64,000 nucleotides of DNA from Cricetomys ansorgei. Lineage: Eukaryota; Chordata; Mammalia; Rodentia; Nesomyidae. The position numbers and the translations under genes are program-made. Under the pieces are notes generated by a model. That model made no database searches, was not told the origin of the DNA, and saw only the letters and a list, made by a program, of their open reading frames with translations. Location: the NCBI GenBank assembly GCA_026225945.1, contig JAMJFZ010000107.1, positions 63,329,501-63,393,500 of the forward strand, in the 5' to 3' direction. Below, in pieces: positions 47,396 through 60,700 of the stretch. How positions within the stretch are numbered: position 1 is the first letter of the stretch; each line of letters opens with the position of its first letter.

Positions 47396-47685
47396 GTTTT
47401 AGCACTCAGGAGGCTCAACAAAGATTGTGAGTTCTAGGCCGGCCTTTGCTACATAAAGAGTCTTTCTATAAAATAACGGTCCAGAAGGTAGGTCTTGTAT
47501 TAGTCTTTTTATGCGTAGAAGCAATGGACTGAGTTTAGACGCGTGTTGAGTTTTAGCAAAGGTTTATTTAGAACAGGGAGAGTGAGGGACGCTGAGTCTG
47601 GGGTAGAACAGGACCCTGTAGACAAAGAGAAACGGGGAGAGGGGAAGGAAGAGAAAGAGGACATGTAAGAGACACAGAAGGGCAG

Positions 47686-47689
<4 letters not shown>

Positions 47690-47732
<43 letters not shown>

Positions 47733-47745
47733 ATTGAGAGTGAGT
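47690..47745 (+). repeat. (GA)n microsatellite
   Basis: GAGAGAGAGAGAGAGAGAGA followed by GGGAGAGGGAGA. Confidence 0.95.
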
Positions 47746-48134
47746 CAGAGTCCCAACCGGGAATAATACGGGAATCCGCACCAGTCCCCTGCTGAAGACG
47801 CACGACTGGAGGCTGGGGCAGGTACAGCGCAGGTACCAGGCGGAGACAGTTCCACAACAGGTCTCGATTTAGGATTTTGTTTGCAAGCTGTGCAAACACG
47901 GACACCTCACTTCTGAGTTTATCAGCTCGCTTCCGAGATATAATCATAACCTACTTCGGTGACACAGCTCAAATCAGCAATTGTGAAGATGTGCTTGCTC
48001 CTCAGTGCAGTTCCGAACTGCATCCTCAGCGAGGGCACCAGCGCTGTAACAGGTGCAGCCATTTGCTGTCCTTTCCTTATCCATCCTAGGAATGCAACAA
48101 GCCCGCTCCTCCCAGGCTGAGCGTTGGTTGTTTT

Positions 48135-48265
48135 TGTGTTTGTAGACAGGGTTTTACTGTGTAGTCCTGGCTGTCCTAGACCTCATTCTGTAAAGCAGGA
48201 TGGCCTTGAGCTCAGAGAGACCCGCCCGCCTGCCTCTGGGACTCAGGGCGAGCAGTCGCACCACT
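48135..48265 (-). mobile_element. B1 SINE
   Basis: GACAGGGTTTTACTGTGTAG, CTGTCCTAGACCTCATTCTG and AAGCAGGATGGCCTTGAGCT. Confidence 0.88.
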
Positions 48266-48330
48266 GGGCGGTAATAGCATTGTTTGATTTTGAAACTTCC
48301 TCTGCCATCATACAGACCCCGGGGCGGCCG

Positions 48331-48634
48331 CGCCCCTCGCCCAGGCCCCGCCCCTCGCCCAGGCTCCCACCCCTCGCCGAGTCCCCCACCCCTCCGCCCA
48401 GGCCCAGCCCCTCCGCCCAGGCTCCCACCCCTCGCCCAGGCCCCGCCCCTCGCCCAGGCCCCGCCCCTCGCCCAGGCTCCCACCCCTCGCCCAGGCCCCA
48501 CCCCTCGCCCAGGCCCCGCCCCTCGCCCAGGCTCCCACCCCTCGCCCAGGCCCCGCCCCTCGCCCAGGCTCCCACCCCTCGCCCAGGCCCCGCCCCCCGC
48601 CCAGGCCCCGCCCCTCGCCCAGGCTCCCACCCCT
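48331..48634. repeat. GC-rich 18-19 bp minisatellite at the CKAP2 promoter
   Basis: About sixteen units of CGCCCAGGCCCCGCCCCT (18 bp) alternating irregularly with CGCCCAGGCTCCCACCCCT (19 bp). The GC-rich type contains a GGGGCGGGGC box on the minus strand, a potential SP/KLF site in each copy. The array ends 9 bp before the CCAAT box. Its stop-poor frames explain the long Pro-rich and Gly-rich open frames in this interval. Confidence 0.95.
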
Positions 48635-48689
48635 CCGAGCTCATTGGTCCATTCAATCCACGCCGGCGCCGAGGCGCGCGTATTAAGAG

Positions 48690-48798
48690 ATGGCCGAGCC
48701 CAGGAGACGCCGCCCAGGGCAGGTTGTGAGGACCGCTGTGCCGGTGCCCCGGGACCTGCAGCTGCCCCCGACCAAGAGAGACCAGCCTGCCTTCAGAG
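48690..48798 (+). CDS. CKAP2: CKAP2 coding exon 1
   Basis: Residues 1-36 plus one base: [20 protein letters not shown] then [16 protein letters not shown]. Donor GTGAGC. The DLQLPP motif aligns with the human N-terminus. Confidence 0.93.
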
Positions 48799-51700
48799 GT
48801 GAGCGGCGGCGGCGCGCGGCCTCGGCCGCTGGCCCGCCCCACGCCCTCCCGGGAGCCTCGGCCGCTGGCGGTGAGAGACGTGCAGCCAGCGCCTTGGCAG
48901 AAGCCGGCCTGAGGCGAGGGCTTCGGTTTAGCGGCTTAGCGTCGCCGTTAGGGGTCTGGGGGGGTCTGGGGTCTGGGGGCGGGGCTGCAGGGACCACCCC
49001 CCAACCCCCGACTGCGCCCGCGCGCTGGGGGTGTCTGTATGTTCCGAAGGTGAGGCTGGGGCTTGTTGCCTGATGCTCTGGACCTTTTGGAAAAAGTCGA
49101 ATGGTTTGCAGCACTAATAAGAAAAACATTCTCACCCAACTTAGTTCTGTGAGCTGGTCGAAACTTGGAGAATTAGTATTCACCTTTACTGTTGTTTCTT
49201 GAAAACTGGTTTTCTGGAACCCTATGTTGAAATGGTGTTCCCTAGGAAGTGTGATTAGATCTGTATCTATATATCTGTACCCATCCATCTTGGTGCTGCT
49301 GAGGATGGACCCTGGTTGTCCTCTCATTGAGTTATAGACTTAGTCCAGAAAAATGTGTTCTTATTCAGAGTAGTTGTGAGCATCATCCTGGGCTAGGTTT
49401 GTGTCAAATCTAGACAAGAGCTAGAGTCCTGAAAGAGGGAGGAACCTAAAGAGAAATGTTTCCGTTAAGATCAGGCTCTAGGCAAGCCTGTAGGGCATCT
49501 TCTGAATTGGTGATTGACGGGGGAGGGGCCCAGCCCATTGTGGGTGGTGCCACCCCTGGGCTGTTGGTTCTGGTGCTTTAAGAAGGCAGGCTGAGCAGGC
49601 CAAGAGGAGAAAGTCAGTAAGCAGCATCCCTCCATGGCCTTCCTGCCCTAACTGGTTTCGATGATGAACCATTCTATGGAAGTGAGTGAAATGAACCCTT
49701 TTTTGATCAGGTTGTTTTTAGTCAGGGTGTTCCGTCACAACCATAATAATCCTAAGAGCACCCTTCGTGGTAATTTCTGATTAATGGGATCATATCTCTA
49801 AATTTCCTATTATATTGTTATAGAAATAATGTTTTCCCCAGGGAGGACTCACTTCACACCCTTAGTGTGATTAATAAAGAAAAGCTTTTAATAGCATTTG
49901 TCCTGCCCTGGCTAATGCTCGAGGAAGAGCCAGACTTAAGTAGAAAATTTCAATAGCTTATATACACCTTAGGCTTATTCATTTTACATATGCTGTCATC
50001 CTTAAACCTCTCAGGTCCCAGCTCCAGGTTATGCCTTGAAAAATTTAGATAGAGGCAGGAGACTGCAAGTCTGGTCACTGGTGCAGATGGGAGATTGCCA
50101 CGGCAAAGGTGATTGCCAGGATTATTTAAGTACATTAGTGTCCTTTTCCGAGTAGTTGTTATCCAGGCTCATCATTGCTCCTGATGGAGCTATTAAAAAG
50201 TCTTTTGTTTATGATCTAAATGTAGAACTCTATCGTAGGGGATTGAATGTTCACTCAGGGGCCTCTTGTGCCCACCACCTGATAAACTAGCTGAGTCTGG
50301 AATCATCTTTCTCGGAGGTGGCTCTATTATGGCCACTATCTGAAATGTAGTAAACTGAGTCCAGCAGTTCAGGCTGGACTGATCCAAATAGTAAGTGTAA
50401 TACCACTAGAAAGAAGGACCCTGTTAGAGACATAAGCCAAGCTTTTTTAATTCTAGTAGCTATTCCAAGAATACCAGGGTTCTCTAGGGCTTCAATTCTG
50501 TTGGCTCCGCCTTCCTTTTAGCTGTTTGACAATGTTTCTAACTATTCCTGACTTGTTGGCATAGTAATAGCACTCTTATTTCACAGAAAGCAGTCAGTAG
50601 ATTTAGGCCTTTTACAGAGTTGTAAGGCTGTATTCATTTTCAGGAAAATATCTACAAGGACAAACTATTATTTGGATTCACAGCTGGACATAATTCATTA
50701 AAGAAATCAGATTTTTTTTTAACAAATATGTCATTACCAGATATAACAGAGCTATGAAATTTTTCGTGTCAGAATCCAGTTCTGGAGAGCCATGGCTAGC
50801 AAGCCCTGTAGGAAGCATGATGGCCAATCTTCCTCTGAGCCTAAAGGGAGGAAAAGGCATTGTGCTCCCCATTTCCAAATGTCTCCTGTTGGATTCAAGC
50901 TTCTATCATGTCTGTGGCTTTGTGTTCGGGGTGGGAACAGGGCTGAAGAGCTGTTTTCTGTCAGCTCTGGACGTGACTTGGAGAGGTTGGTGTGGGTGGA
51001 CTTTCACAGTCCAGGTCTCCTCCTCCTTAGGCATTGCTGCTTTATTTACCCAGACATGATGGAGCCCCAGGATGGCACCTGCTGCTGTTTAAATGAGTGC
51101 CTGTAGTTCAGCCTGCTCTGCTGACTGGCCCTGTGACAAAGATTCTGTCTTATCTAAAATTCTCCTGGGGCCTCTCAGCCTGGGACTGGGCTAAGACGAG
51201 GAAAACTGAAAGCCAGGATAAAGGGAATGGCTAATTGAACAAGCATGCAGGTCCCATACCAGTTGGGTGGCAGGCTTTGGTAAAAGATCCCTCCCGACCC
51301 CCTATTCGCAGCATCCTCAGTCAGTTCAGGAGACAAATTGCTGTTTGCCTCTGTTGCTTGAGACATTTAGGATGTGGGTGCAGACTCTTAAGATCCTCCA
51401 TTGGGTGGGAGAATCCATCTGCATGAGGAGTAATTCATCTTCCCTATAGAGGAGGAGGAACATTTTTCTGGTCTGGTCTGCACAGTGGGGGACAGAAGCA
51501 GTAGACTCTGGCAAGTCTTACATCCCTATGCATCCTTATTCTGTAATGAGAAGAGCATGCAACTTACTGTGATGGTGGCTGTAGCCATCCAAGGGAAAGG
51601 GTACTATTTGAACCTGCCATGTAAGTGTACTGTAAATTTAACCCATTTTACTTGAGCATTTAATTCCCAATAACTAGGTGGGTTTTTGTTTGTTTGTTTA

Positions 51701-54700
51701 TTTTTAATGTACCTGATTTTGAATAGTATTATATTAAACAAACTTTAAGCTTACTTTTAAACTTGTTTTGGGTTACCTGCTTTAGGCTTAACTTTGATGA
51801 CATTTACAGAAGACTATATAATGTGAGATATACATTGTGTCAATATACATTGACAGTAAACCATTTTTTAAAAAAGGCCTAGAAATATCCAGCTATCTTA
51901 AATTCTGTTTATAAGTCACCTTGACTAGACAGTTTAAAAATGTAAGTACCAAGTTGGGCTTGGTGCACACCTTTAATCCCAGCACTCTGGAAGGCAGAGG
52001 CATTCGAATCTCTTAGGTTGGAGGCCAGCCTGGTCTACACAGAGGGTTCCAGAACAGCCAGGGCTACCAAAAAAAAACTCTCTCAAAAACAAACAAGTAA
52101 ACAGAAAATTAAATAACAAAATAAATACCATGAAACATAATCATAATAAATAAATTTTCCATTTGCTGTAAGAAATTTTCCCTAAAAGGGGTATGTGTGT
52201 GTGTGTGTGTGTGTGAGAGTGTGTGAGTGTGTGTATGTGTATGTGTATGTGTATGTATGTATGTGTTGGGCAATATTTATTTTCACTGGGGCCTTTACCC
52301 ACTATATAAAACAGCTTACCCATAGCTCCCCTTAGTTCTCAGTCTTTATACCCTAGCTCCAGAAACCTTGAGGCTTCATTCAGTTAGGGCCACATTGCAT
52401 ACAGCTAGCTTGGAGTCTGAACTGAATACTCAGGTGGATACAATGACCTTGACTATCTCCTCTTTGAAGGAGTATTAACATTTAACAAGTTCAGCTGTAA
52501 TTATTTTAAGCAGGCACAGTTGGAGTTCTGAAGACTGTTGTTTAGCAAGAACATATTATGCAACATCACATTAATAAAGGCAAGTTGAATCCAAATTACA
52601 CACATAGGGTAATACAATAAATTAATACTGCCTGTGAACATACTGTTAAACCATTAGGCCCCGTAAGTTTCCAGGTAAATCTTACAGAAAACAAGACAGC
52701 CTTTATGACTTACATGCCATGTAGAGCTTTAAATTCATATTTGTATCATCTAACAGAATTTAGCTGAGGGAGCTCTGTTAAAACTGTTTTGCTGGGGTTA
52801 CTATGGAGAGATTTTAGACAGTGAGTCCCTTTTATCGTGCCCATGAATAAGTTTCCCATTCACTGTTTTTATTATAGGCTCCTTTATACCATGGAAAAGT
52901 AGCCTCTATTGGAAATAGTTTACCTCTTAGCTGTCTCCAGCACACAATGACTTTTTCATGGGCCGGTTTGTTCTCCTTGTCAGAGTCAAGGGCCCAGCCT
53001 GAGGTGGGCATATCACCTCCAGAGGCAGCTTGTGACAATTTTCCAACATTAATCATATCCCAAAGGCATTTGTTTCCAAGATGGAACCCAGTGATCTACA
53101 TATCCATAACCAGTTGTAGGTGTCTGCAGATGGAGCAGACAACCTGAAAGCCTTGATAAGTGTTCTCCCTCTTATAAAGACATCAAGATACAGAATGATA
53201 AAATCATTCTATGAGGCAGGGAGATCTAGGCTCCTCTGTGTGTCAAGCCTCTACTTTTCCCTTTTTGGCATTTTAAAGTTTATGTGTAACCTATTAAATC
53301 ATTAAGAGGCAGCCTTGAAATAGAAGATTTCGATAGTTTATCTACAACTTAGGCTTGTGCAGTTTACATATGCTGTCATTATTAAATCTGCTTCAGGTCT
53401 TGGAACAATTTAACTGCAAGTCTGAGGCAAATTCACTTGGGCAGATGGGTGATAGACTCAGCAAAGATATTGCTAGAATTACTTCTTAACTACACCAGTG
53501 TTGTTCTTTTCAGATAGTTGTTACCCAACGTCGTCTTGCCTACCTGGCAGAATTTTTATTTTTTTATTGATTAAGAGTACAGAGAACTTTTATAGTAGAT
53601 CAGGACTTAACGGTTGTGACTCTACCCACCTTGAGCAGCTCATGAGAGGCATGTCCTTTGTTGTGTGAATACAGCCAAGAGGCTGGTCTATCCTGGTAAA
53701 TAAACATGTACATCCTAGCATCTTAAATCTTACCTCTAACCTGCCTGGTTAGCCACTACTTACTTTGAGGTGTTTGGAGGCTGGTGCTGGCTTGGCCAAA
53801 TTCTTTTTTGTATAATTTAATGTCTCCTAAGCAAATCCATTAGCAAATCACAAATAACATCAATTCTTTTACTTTGAGTTCCATCAATATAGAAAATACT
53901 ATCCCAAAATAATTTTCCAAGTAAAATAACCATTTAGTCAACCATATTTGATGTTTTAACTAAAGTTGACTTTGTTACTCCTTCCTCTTTAGAACAAAGA
54001 AAACAAAAATTCAAGGAATATCTGTTAATACGAAAAACAATGTTTCCATACAAACAAGAAAATCAGATATCCAGGTGAGGTCAAGTTTAATTCAGTTCTG
54101 GAAAATGACATTAGCATTAATCTGCTAAGAACCTAATCTGTGCCACATTTGTTTTACTTTCCTACTAACCCCATTTAACTTTAAAAAGTGAATAACACTT
54201 AGTATTGTTATGATTTCAAATATTATTTAACATGTGATATTTAAAATATTAAAAAGACTGGAAATGTATTTCAGTAGTAGAGTGCTTGCCACCACCGAGC
54301 AGCACAAAAGAAAAAGTATTATGGCATTTTACCTTTTCTTATGGTATCAAGTTTTCACAGATCTGGTGTGTGTTTGCATTTTCAGGACATCTCAGTTTGT
54401 ACCAGTGGCTACTTTATGTGGATGATGCACTGGGTCATTTTCTATGTACATTCAAACTCTTAAAGGGAAGCAGTTAAAATTGTTTTTCATTCTGTGTGTA
54501 CGTTCACTCACTCACTTGTGCAGGCACATGCAAGATACGGTATACATGTGCCGGCCAGAGTAACCTACAGGCTTGTGTGCTCTTTGAAGCAAACTGAGGC
54601 AGTCAAGCTTGGTGGCAAACACCTGTATCTGCCGGATCTCAGTGGTCCAAAAGAAAACAGTTTTAAAGCAAAGTGTATGCATACGTACTGAAATACTGAC

Positions 54701-57700
54701 TTAGGATTTATGTTGTGCTGTAAAAGTCAATGTTTGGTTTTGAAAGCCTACGTTCTTAAACTTGAATCCTTCTGTTCCCAAGTACAGATCATGAGTTGGT
54801 GCCACTGCAACTGTGTTGGATAAATTCATGTGTTTTTTAGGCCACAATTCCCAGTCATTTGGCCAAACAGTACCCTAGATATTGCAGTTAAAAAAAAAAA
54901 ATCCTTTAAGGCCATTTGTGGTGGTGCATGCCTTTATTTCTAACACTTGGAGGCAGAGGCTGGAGGATCTCTGTGAGTTGGAGACCAGCCTGGTCTACAT
55001 AGTGAGTTCCAGGACAGCAAGGACTAAATAGACCCTGTCTCAAAACACAAAGGCAACAGAACAAAGACAGAACAAAAAAGAATCTTTTAGGTGTGACCAA
55101 TATTTGAATCAGTGACTTTGTGGACAGCAGGTGACCCTCCATGTAGGTGAACTTCATCCAATAGAAAAGCAGAGTTTTGAGGCTGATACTTTTCATCTGT
55201 AGTTGTTAGGAATTAAAGCTTCATTATTGTTAAAAATACCAGATTTTGAAAGTTCTTCTCAAGTAACAACCCCCCCTCCCATTTCAGCATACTCTCTGAA
55301 TTTGTAAATCTTTTTTTTAGAACTACTGGCGTGTCTGATTGACAATATTTTACTTCCTATCTTGATTTTTCACACAATTGTTATCATCTGCTGATGGCAG
55401 ATATTGTACTAGTCCATAGCTATTAAAAAAAAGTTTAGGCTAAAACTTTTTAAACCCACTTTATTTACTCCATTAACTATGTTTTGCATAAAATAAGTAA
55501 ATTCATTTCTTGCCTCAATGTAAAATTTTAAAATATGAGATCTTGAATGTAGTTTAGTGGTAGTGCATTCACTTAGTTTGTACACACAAACTCTGAAATT
55601 AGTTAATATTCTCCCTCCTCTTCCCCCTAAAAGTAAATCTCCTTGGTACAAAACTAATTAATTTTTTATTTTAAACTAATAGAGACCAGAAAGTGATGAT
55701 AGCTGAAGACCAGGTCCAAGAAGGGAAAAAAGTTCTGAAACTCAAAACAGAGATGGTAAGATATGTGTGTACAGCACTCAGTCTTTTCCTACATTCTTTA
55801 TGAATAAATGAGTTCTGAAATACTGATTTCTCTTAACTCTTTTAGGCTGATAAAGAAAATATTGGAAGCACGATTGAGAAAAACTGCATCCCATTAAAAG
55901 CTAAACAAGTGACCAGTTCAGAAATACAGAACTTGAAGGATAATATTCAAGCCACACAGCTATTGCCAACCAGAGACGATTTCCAGAGTCAAACTATGAC
56001 ACTTGACCAGGCCTGTCACCTTAAAGACAAGAAGATGGAAGCAGCTACCGAGAAGTCGAAAGAAGTCGCTAACATGCCTAAAAAGCGAGTGCTTGGCTAT
56101 TATCATGGCCAGGTTGTTCAATCTAAGATTAACTCATTCAGAAAGCTTCCCCATGTCAAAGTTGAGAACCCTGCACCCAAGAAACTTCCCATTCCTTTGT
56201 CTACAGCCACAAAGGCTCAGTCTGCATCTGTAAACACAATGAGTATAAAGGCCTCAAACGAGACTGCTACCACCAAGCTTGTAAACACTAAATCTGTGAG
56301 CACTACTTCAAAGAACATGCTTGTGCGACCACCTATTAGAAGTCTCCACAATAACACCCAGGGCATTGCGAAACAAGGCCTGGGCAGGACCCTTGCCAAT
56401 GTTACAATCAGAAAAGGGCCTCTTGGAAAAGAATTACAACAGTCAGAATCAGTGGTATCTGTTGTCAAAACCAGTTCTTCTCAGTACACAAAAAGAGATA
56501 TGGCACCATCAGGAAGCATACTGTCTGAAGGTGTAGTCAGGACTAATCCATCTAATACTAGACTGATAGAAAAACCAAAAAATATTGACCAGCGCAGATA
56601 CACAATAGCAGGAGCAACTGCTAATAGATCAGTTCGGCCCAAAGAAACCACAGAAGAGAGAAAGTAAGTAGATGAAATTCACTTTGTTTTCTTTATTGTC
56701 AGTAGAGTACTATTTGTGAATTTGGCCCGTGGTTTCCTTGAATGCATTAGAATTTCTTTAGTCTTCTGTCATGCAGGCAGATTTCTGTATGGAACATTAT
56801 GATCAAAATGTTATGTTTTGCTGGTTGTTTTTCATCTTAGCCGAAGGTTTAATAGCAGTTGAGAAATACTTATACCCATTTAAAAAGGCATTCTTGGAAG
56901 CCAGGCATAGTGGTGCACACCTGTAATCCCAGCACTCGGGAGGCAGAGGCAGGTGGATCTTTGTGAATTCCAGGCCAGCCTGTTCTGTAAAATGAGTTGC
57001 AGAAGGGCTGTCACATGGAGAAACCCTGTCTTGATCCTCTGGACCTGGAGTTAACTGGTAGTTATGAGCCTCCTGATGTTGGGGTGAGGAACCAAACCTG
57101 GGTCTTCTGCAAAGGCAATAAGCACTCTAAACCTGTCATCTCCCCAGCTCCCATTCTTGGATTCTTTGAACATATATTTGATCTTGTTTTTTTTTTTGTG
57201 TGTGTGTGTATGGATGTTTTGTTGCATGTGTGTCTGTGTACAATGTGTATTCCTGGTGCCCACAAAGGCCAGAAGATTTCAGATACCTTGGAGCTAGAGT
57301 TAACAAATGGTCGTGAACCACCGTGTGGGTGCTGCGAATCAAACCAGGGTCCTCTGGAAGAGTAGCTGGTGCTGCTGAGCCATTTCTCCAGCCCCAGATT
57401 TGAAATATATGTACTCGATTTAGCAGGATGCCATCATCAAATCAAAGTAACGTTTATGTACTTGTGATTGCAGAGCTCGGATAACTGAGTGGAGAACTGG
57501 CAAGGGAAGAGAACTTAAAAGGCCTCCTAATGTAATGGTTGCCCAGTCTGAGCCAAAGGGACAAAACGAAAACCCTGTCGGGTCCTTTTGGACTACCATG
57601 GCAGAAGAAGATGAGCAGAGATTGTTTACTGAAAAAGTAAACAAAACAATTTCTGAATGTCTGAACCTGATTAATGAGGTAGAGTTTTTTGTTTTTTTTT

Positions 57701-60700
57701 TTAGTTTATTTTTAGTGCGTATGGCTGTTTTGCTTATACATGTCTGGGGCCTGCAGAGGCTAGGAGTGTGTGCTAGGTCCTCTGGAACTGGAGTTATAGA
57801 TGGCTGTGAGCCACTGTGGGAGCTGGGACATCTCTCTAGCCCTCTAAGGTAGAGTTTTAATCTTTGTACATTTTATAATCTAGAAATGTTTTAAGACTTA
57901 TTTTATTTATGTTCACATACTTAAATGAGTTTGTGTAACAATGTATGCAGATGCTAGGTGTTGGGTCCTCTGAATCCCAGCATAGGTTCTCTGGTGGAGC
58001 ATCAAGTGCTCTTGAACTGCTGAGCCATGAACCCAGCACCTTTTGTCAACTTTTTGTATTGCTTACTGTTTCTGACTATAGTCAGATTATTAATCATTCA
58101 TAGTTTGTAGCTCACACTTTTATTTCTTGGTATTTTAGGGATGCCCAAAAGAAGACATTTTAGGCACATTAAATGACCTGATTCATAATATTCCAGATGC
58201 TAAAAAACTTGTTAAATATTGGATCTGTCTTGTACGTATTGAACCAATCACAAGTCCTATTGAAAACATTATCTCAATCTACGAGAAGGCCATTCTGGCA
58301 GGGGCTCAGGTAAGATAAAAATGAACTGATCCTCAGTTTTACAGTGTGAACAATTCAAAGTTATCTTGAAGAACATCACAGTGTAACTTGATCAAATTGT
58401 GATTTTACATGTAGTAGTAGTGAATACTTAAGGCCACAGAAGGACTTAGTAGTAGAACATGGAGGCACAGGGTTCAGTCTGTAGCAGCGGAAGTATTGAA
58501 GGCTGCAAGGATTGCATTATACATGCTTTCAACCTTCTAAAACTTTTCATTTATGTACCATGGGTTATAAGTCTTTAGAAAGTAGATACAAGTTGAAATA
58601 TAAATTTAATGAAACAGTATTTTAGCACAAAATATCCCCTTGTGCATTCCTGTGATGGGCCAGAAGGGACACAGAGTAAATTATGGCAGTGGAACAGTGA
58701 TGCCAAAGTCAGAGCTGAGGCTGGTGTAGAAACTGTAAAGAGAGAGATGACACTGAGGCAGAAGCTGGGAAACAAAACGGGCCAAGAACCTGACAGCAGA
58801 ATTGACTCTAGAACTGAGATCTGAAAGAGGACTATGAGCCAGAACTTCTGTTGTATAAATAATCTTATATTAGCAAACATGGTGGTTCTAAGGAACATAG
58901 TAAGTGCTTTTAAGATCTGTCGGATAATAAAATTTGAACAAGTGAAATATGTTGGGTTGACGAGCCTTAAGCTTTTCAGAGATGAATCTAATGGTGTGAG
59001 ACACAACAGATAACTGGGACTTAACACATCTTAGACAGTAATCAGCTATGAATAGATAACATTCCATCCAGTCATTAATTTGTTCATATGAAGCAAGCAT
59101 TATCAAAAGCCAAAAAATTAGGGGAGTTCTTTTTTGTTTTTTTGTGATGAAATTCTGTCATCTAAGTTCATTTTTCTTATTCTGTTAAGTTGGAAAAAAA
59201 AACCATTTTCAATCTTCACAACAAATGTTAGGAAAGAAATTTCATTGTCTCTAATTTCTATTTATTATAACCTAACTTTTGACCATGTAAGCTTCTTTCT
59301 TCATTAAAAACAATTTTTAATTTCAGCCTATTGAAGAGATGCGACATACAATCATAGATATTCTAACTACGAAGAGTCAAGAGAAAGTTGATTCGGGTAA
59401 ATTTTCCTTTGGGTGAATTGTGATTTTACTAAAATCTACTGTTTCAGTTTTTCTTAACTTTTTTTCCCTTATGTAAGTTCTTCTCCGTGTACTTCTGTTG
59501 ACCTGCTTTTGAAGTTGAGTAGATGTCTATATTAAGAATTTTTAAGCCACAAATGGTAGCTCACACCTGTATTCCTAGCAGTTTGGGGAAATAAAAATAA
59601 AGAAACAAGCCAAACAGTAGCAGCACACGCCTTTAATCCCAGCACTTGGGAGGCAGAGGCAGGTGGATCTCTCTGTCAGTTCGAGGCCAGCCCGTCTTCA
59701 GAGTGAGTTCCAGGACAGCCAGAGTTACAACAGAGAACCCTCTCGAAAAACCGAAAAAGAAAAAAAGAATGAATGAATTTCAGATTCAGCTGAGTATGGT
59801 GGCTCTTACCTGTAGTCCTAGCACTTAGGAAGCAGAGGCCAACCTTATCTAAATAGCAAGTTCCAGGCCATCAGGGCTAAATGGTAAGGCCCTAGTTTCA
59901 AATTCCATATGCTTTAACTTGAACTTTCTCTTTTCTCACTGTTTCTTCATTCTCATCATCTTTTTCTCTACAAAAAAGAAAGGAGGGGCTGGAGAGATGG
60001 CTCAGCGGTTAAGAGCACTGACTGCTCTTCCAGAGGTCCTGAGTTCAATTCCCAGCAACCACATGGTGGCTCACAACCATCTATAAAGAATGCCCTCTTC
60101 TGACATGCAGGTGTACACGAAGATAAAACATTCCTACACATAAATAAATAAATACATCTTTTTAAAAAAAGAAACAAACCCTTCTGTTGTGGAAGCTTAT
60201 TTTTAATTATGTACAAGATTTGTTTTGTGCACTGTTGGGTGAGGGTCTGCCTAGGTCTTGGCAATTTGAATTGTCTGCAGGTGTTGAGTTTCTGTGGGGG
60301 ATGTTTGATTGCTTATGATCTGCACCTGAGCAGTTCTGAATCAATAAAAACACCTGAGCTCAGATGCTTGGGGTTCCACTGTCCAGAATGGCACTGGTCA
60401 AGATAGTGGTTCCCTCTGCTGAGGTCTGGCAGGGTATGCACATATGAAAATGCCCCTGTGTCTCCTTGATGAGCCACCACAGCGGCCTGACACACCTTCC
60501 TTTGACATTAAGAAACTTTAGAAGGGATGCCCCTGACACACATGTACAGATATTCCAACAAAGATGTGCATTGATATGTTCATGAAGTCCAATCCCAAAT
60601 GTTCATATTTAGACTTTACTTCCTAAGTATTTATTAAACTTTTTAGGATGTTTCAACTGCTTTGGAGCATCATGGGTTGTCCCTACTATTCTGAGCAGTT

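Larger units (their letters stand above)
44201..48330. other. Intergenic region between divergent VPS36 and CKAP2
   Basis: Contains an AT-rich TTATA microsatellite, two antisense B2/B3 fragments, an ID, two antisense B1 copies and a GA tract. Sequence at 45180-46400 is unclassified and looks like decayed repeats in places. No protein signature is seen in its short frames. Confidence 0.7.
48331..49060 (+). promoter_or_regulatory. CKAP2: CpG island, CKAP2 promoter and exon 1
   Basis: Runs from the minisatellite through exon 1 into intron 1. An inverted CCAAT box (ATTGG, 48643-48647) lies 43 bp upstream of the start codon. Confidence 0.88.
49061..53992. other. CKAP2 intron 1, remainder
   Basis: Contains a family R copy, a B1, a TG tract and long unclassified AT-rich stretches. 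Segments 49840-51620 and 52400-53560 share related sequence and may be decayed retroviral-like or other repeat material, read best on the minus strand. No intact gene is seen. Confidence 0.6.

Noticed and set aside
48331..48634. Regular repeat array resembling a CRISPR
   Set aside because: Units are contiguous with no unique spacers, GC-rich, in a mammalian CpG island.
48681..48688. TATTAAGA as a CKAP2 TATA box
   Set aside because: It ends 2 bp before the start codon, which is too close to direct an mRNA containing that ATG.
48124..48842. Long Pro-rich (plus) and Gly-rich (minus) open frames around the CKAP2 promoter
   Set aside because: They are translations of the 18-19 bp minisatellite, which lacks stops in several frames. 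The real gene uses a different frame starting at 48690.
55909..56667. The 252-codon CKAP2 frame taken as a separate intronless gene
   Set aside because: It is the interior of CKAP2 exon 4; the exon starts at 55846 and ends at 56663 with proper splice sites.
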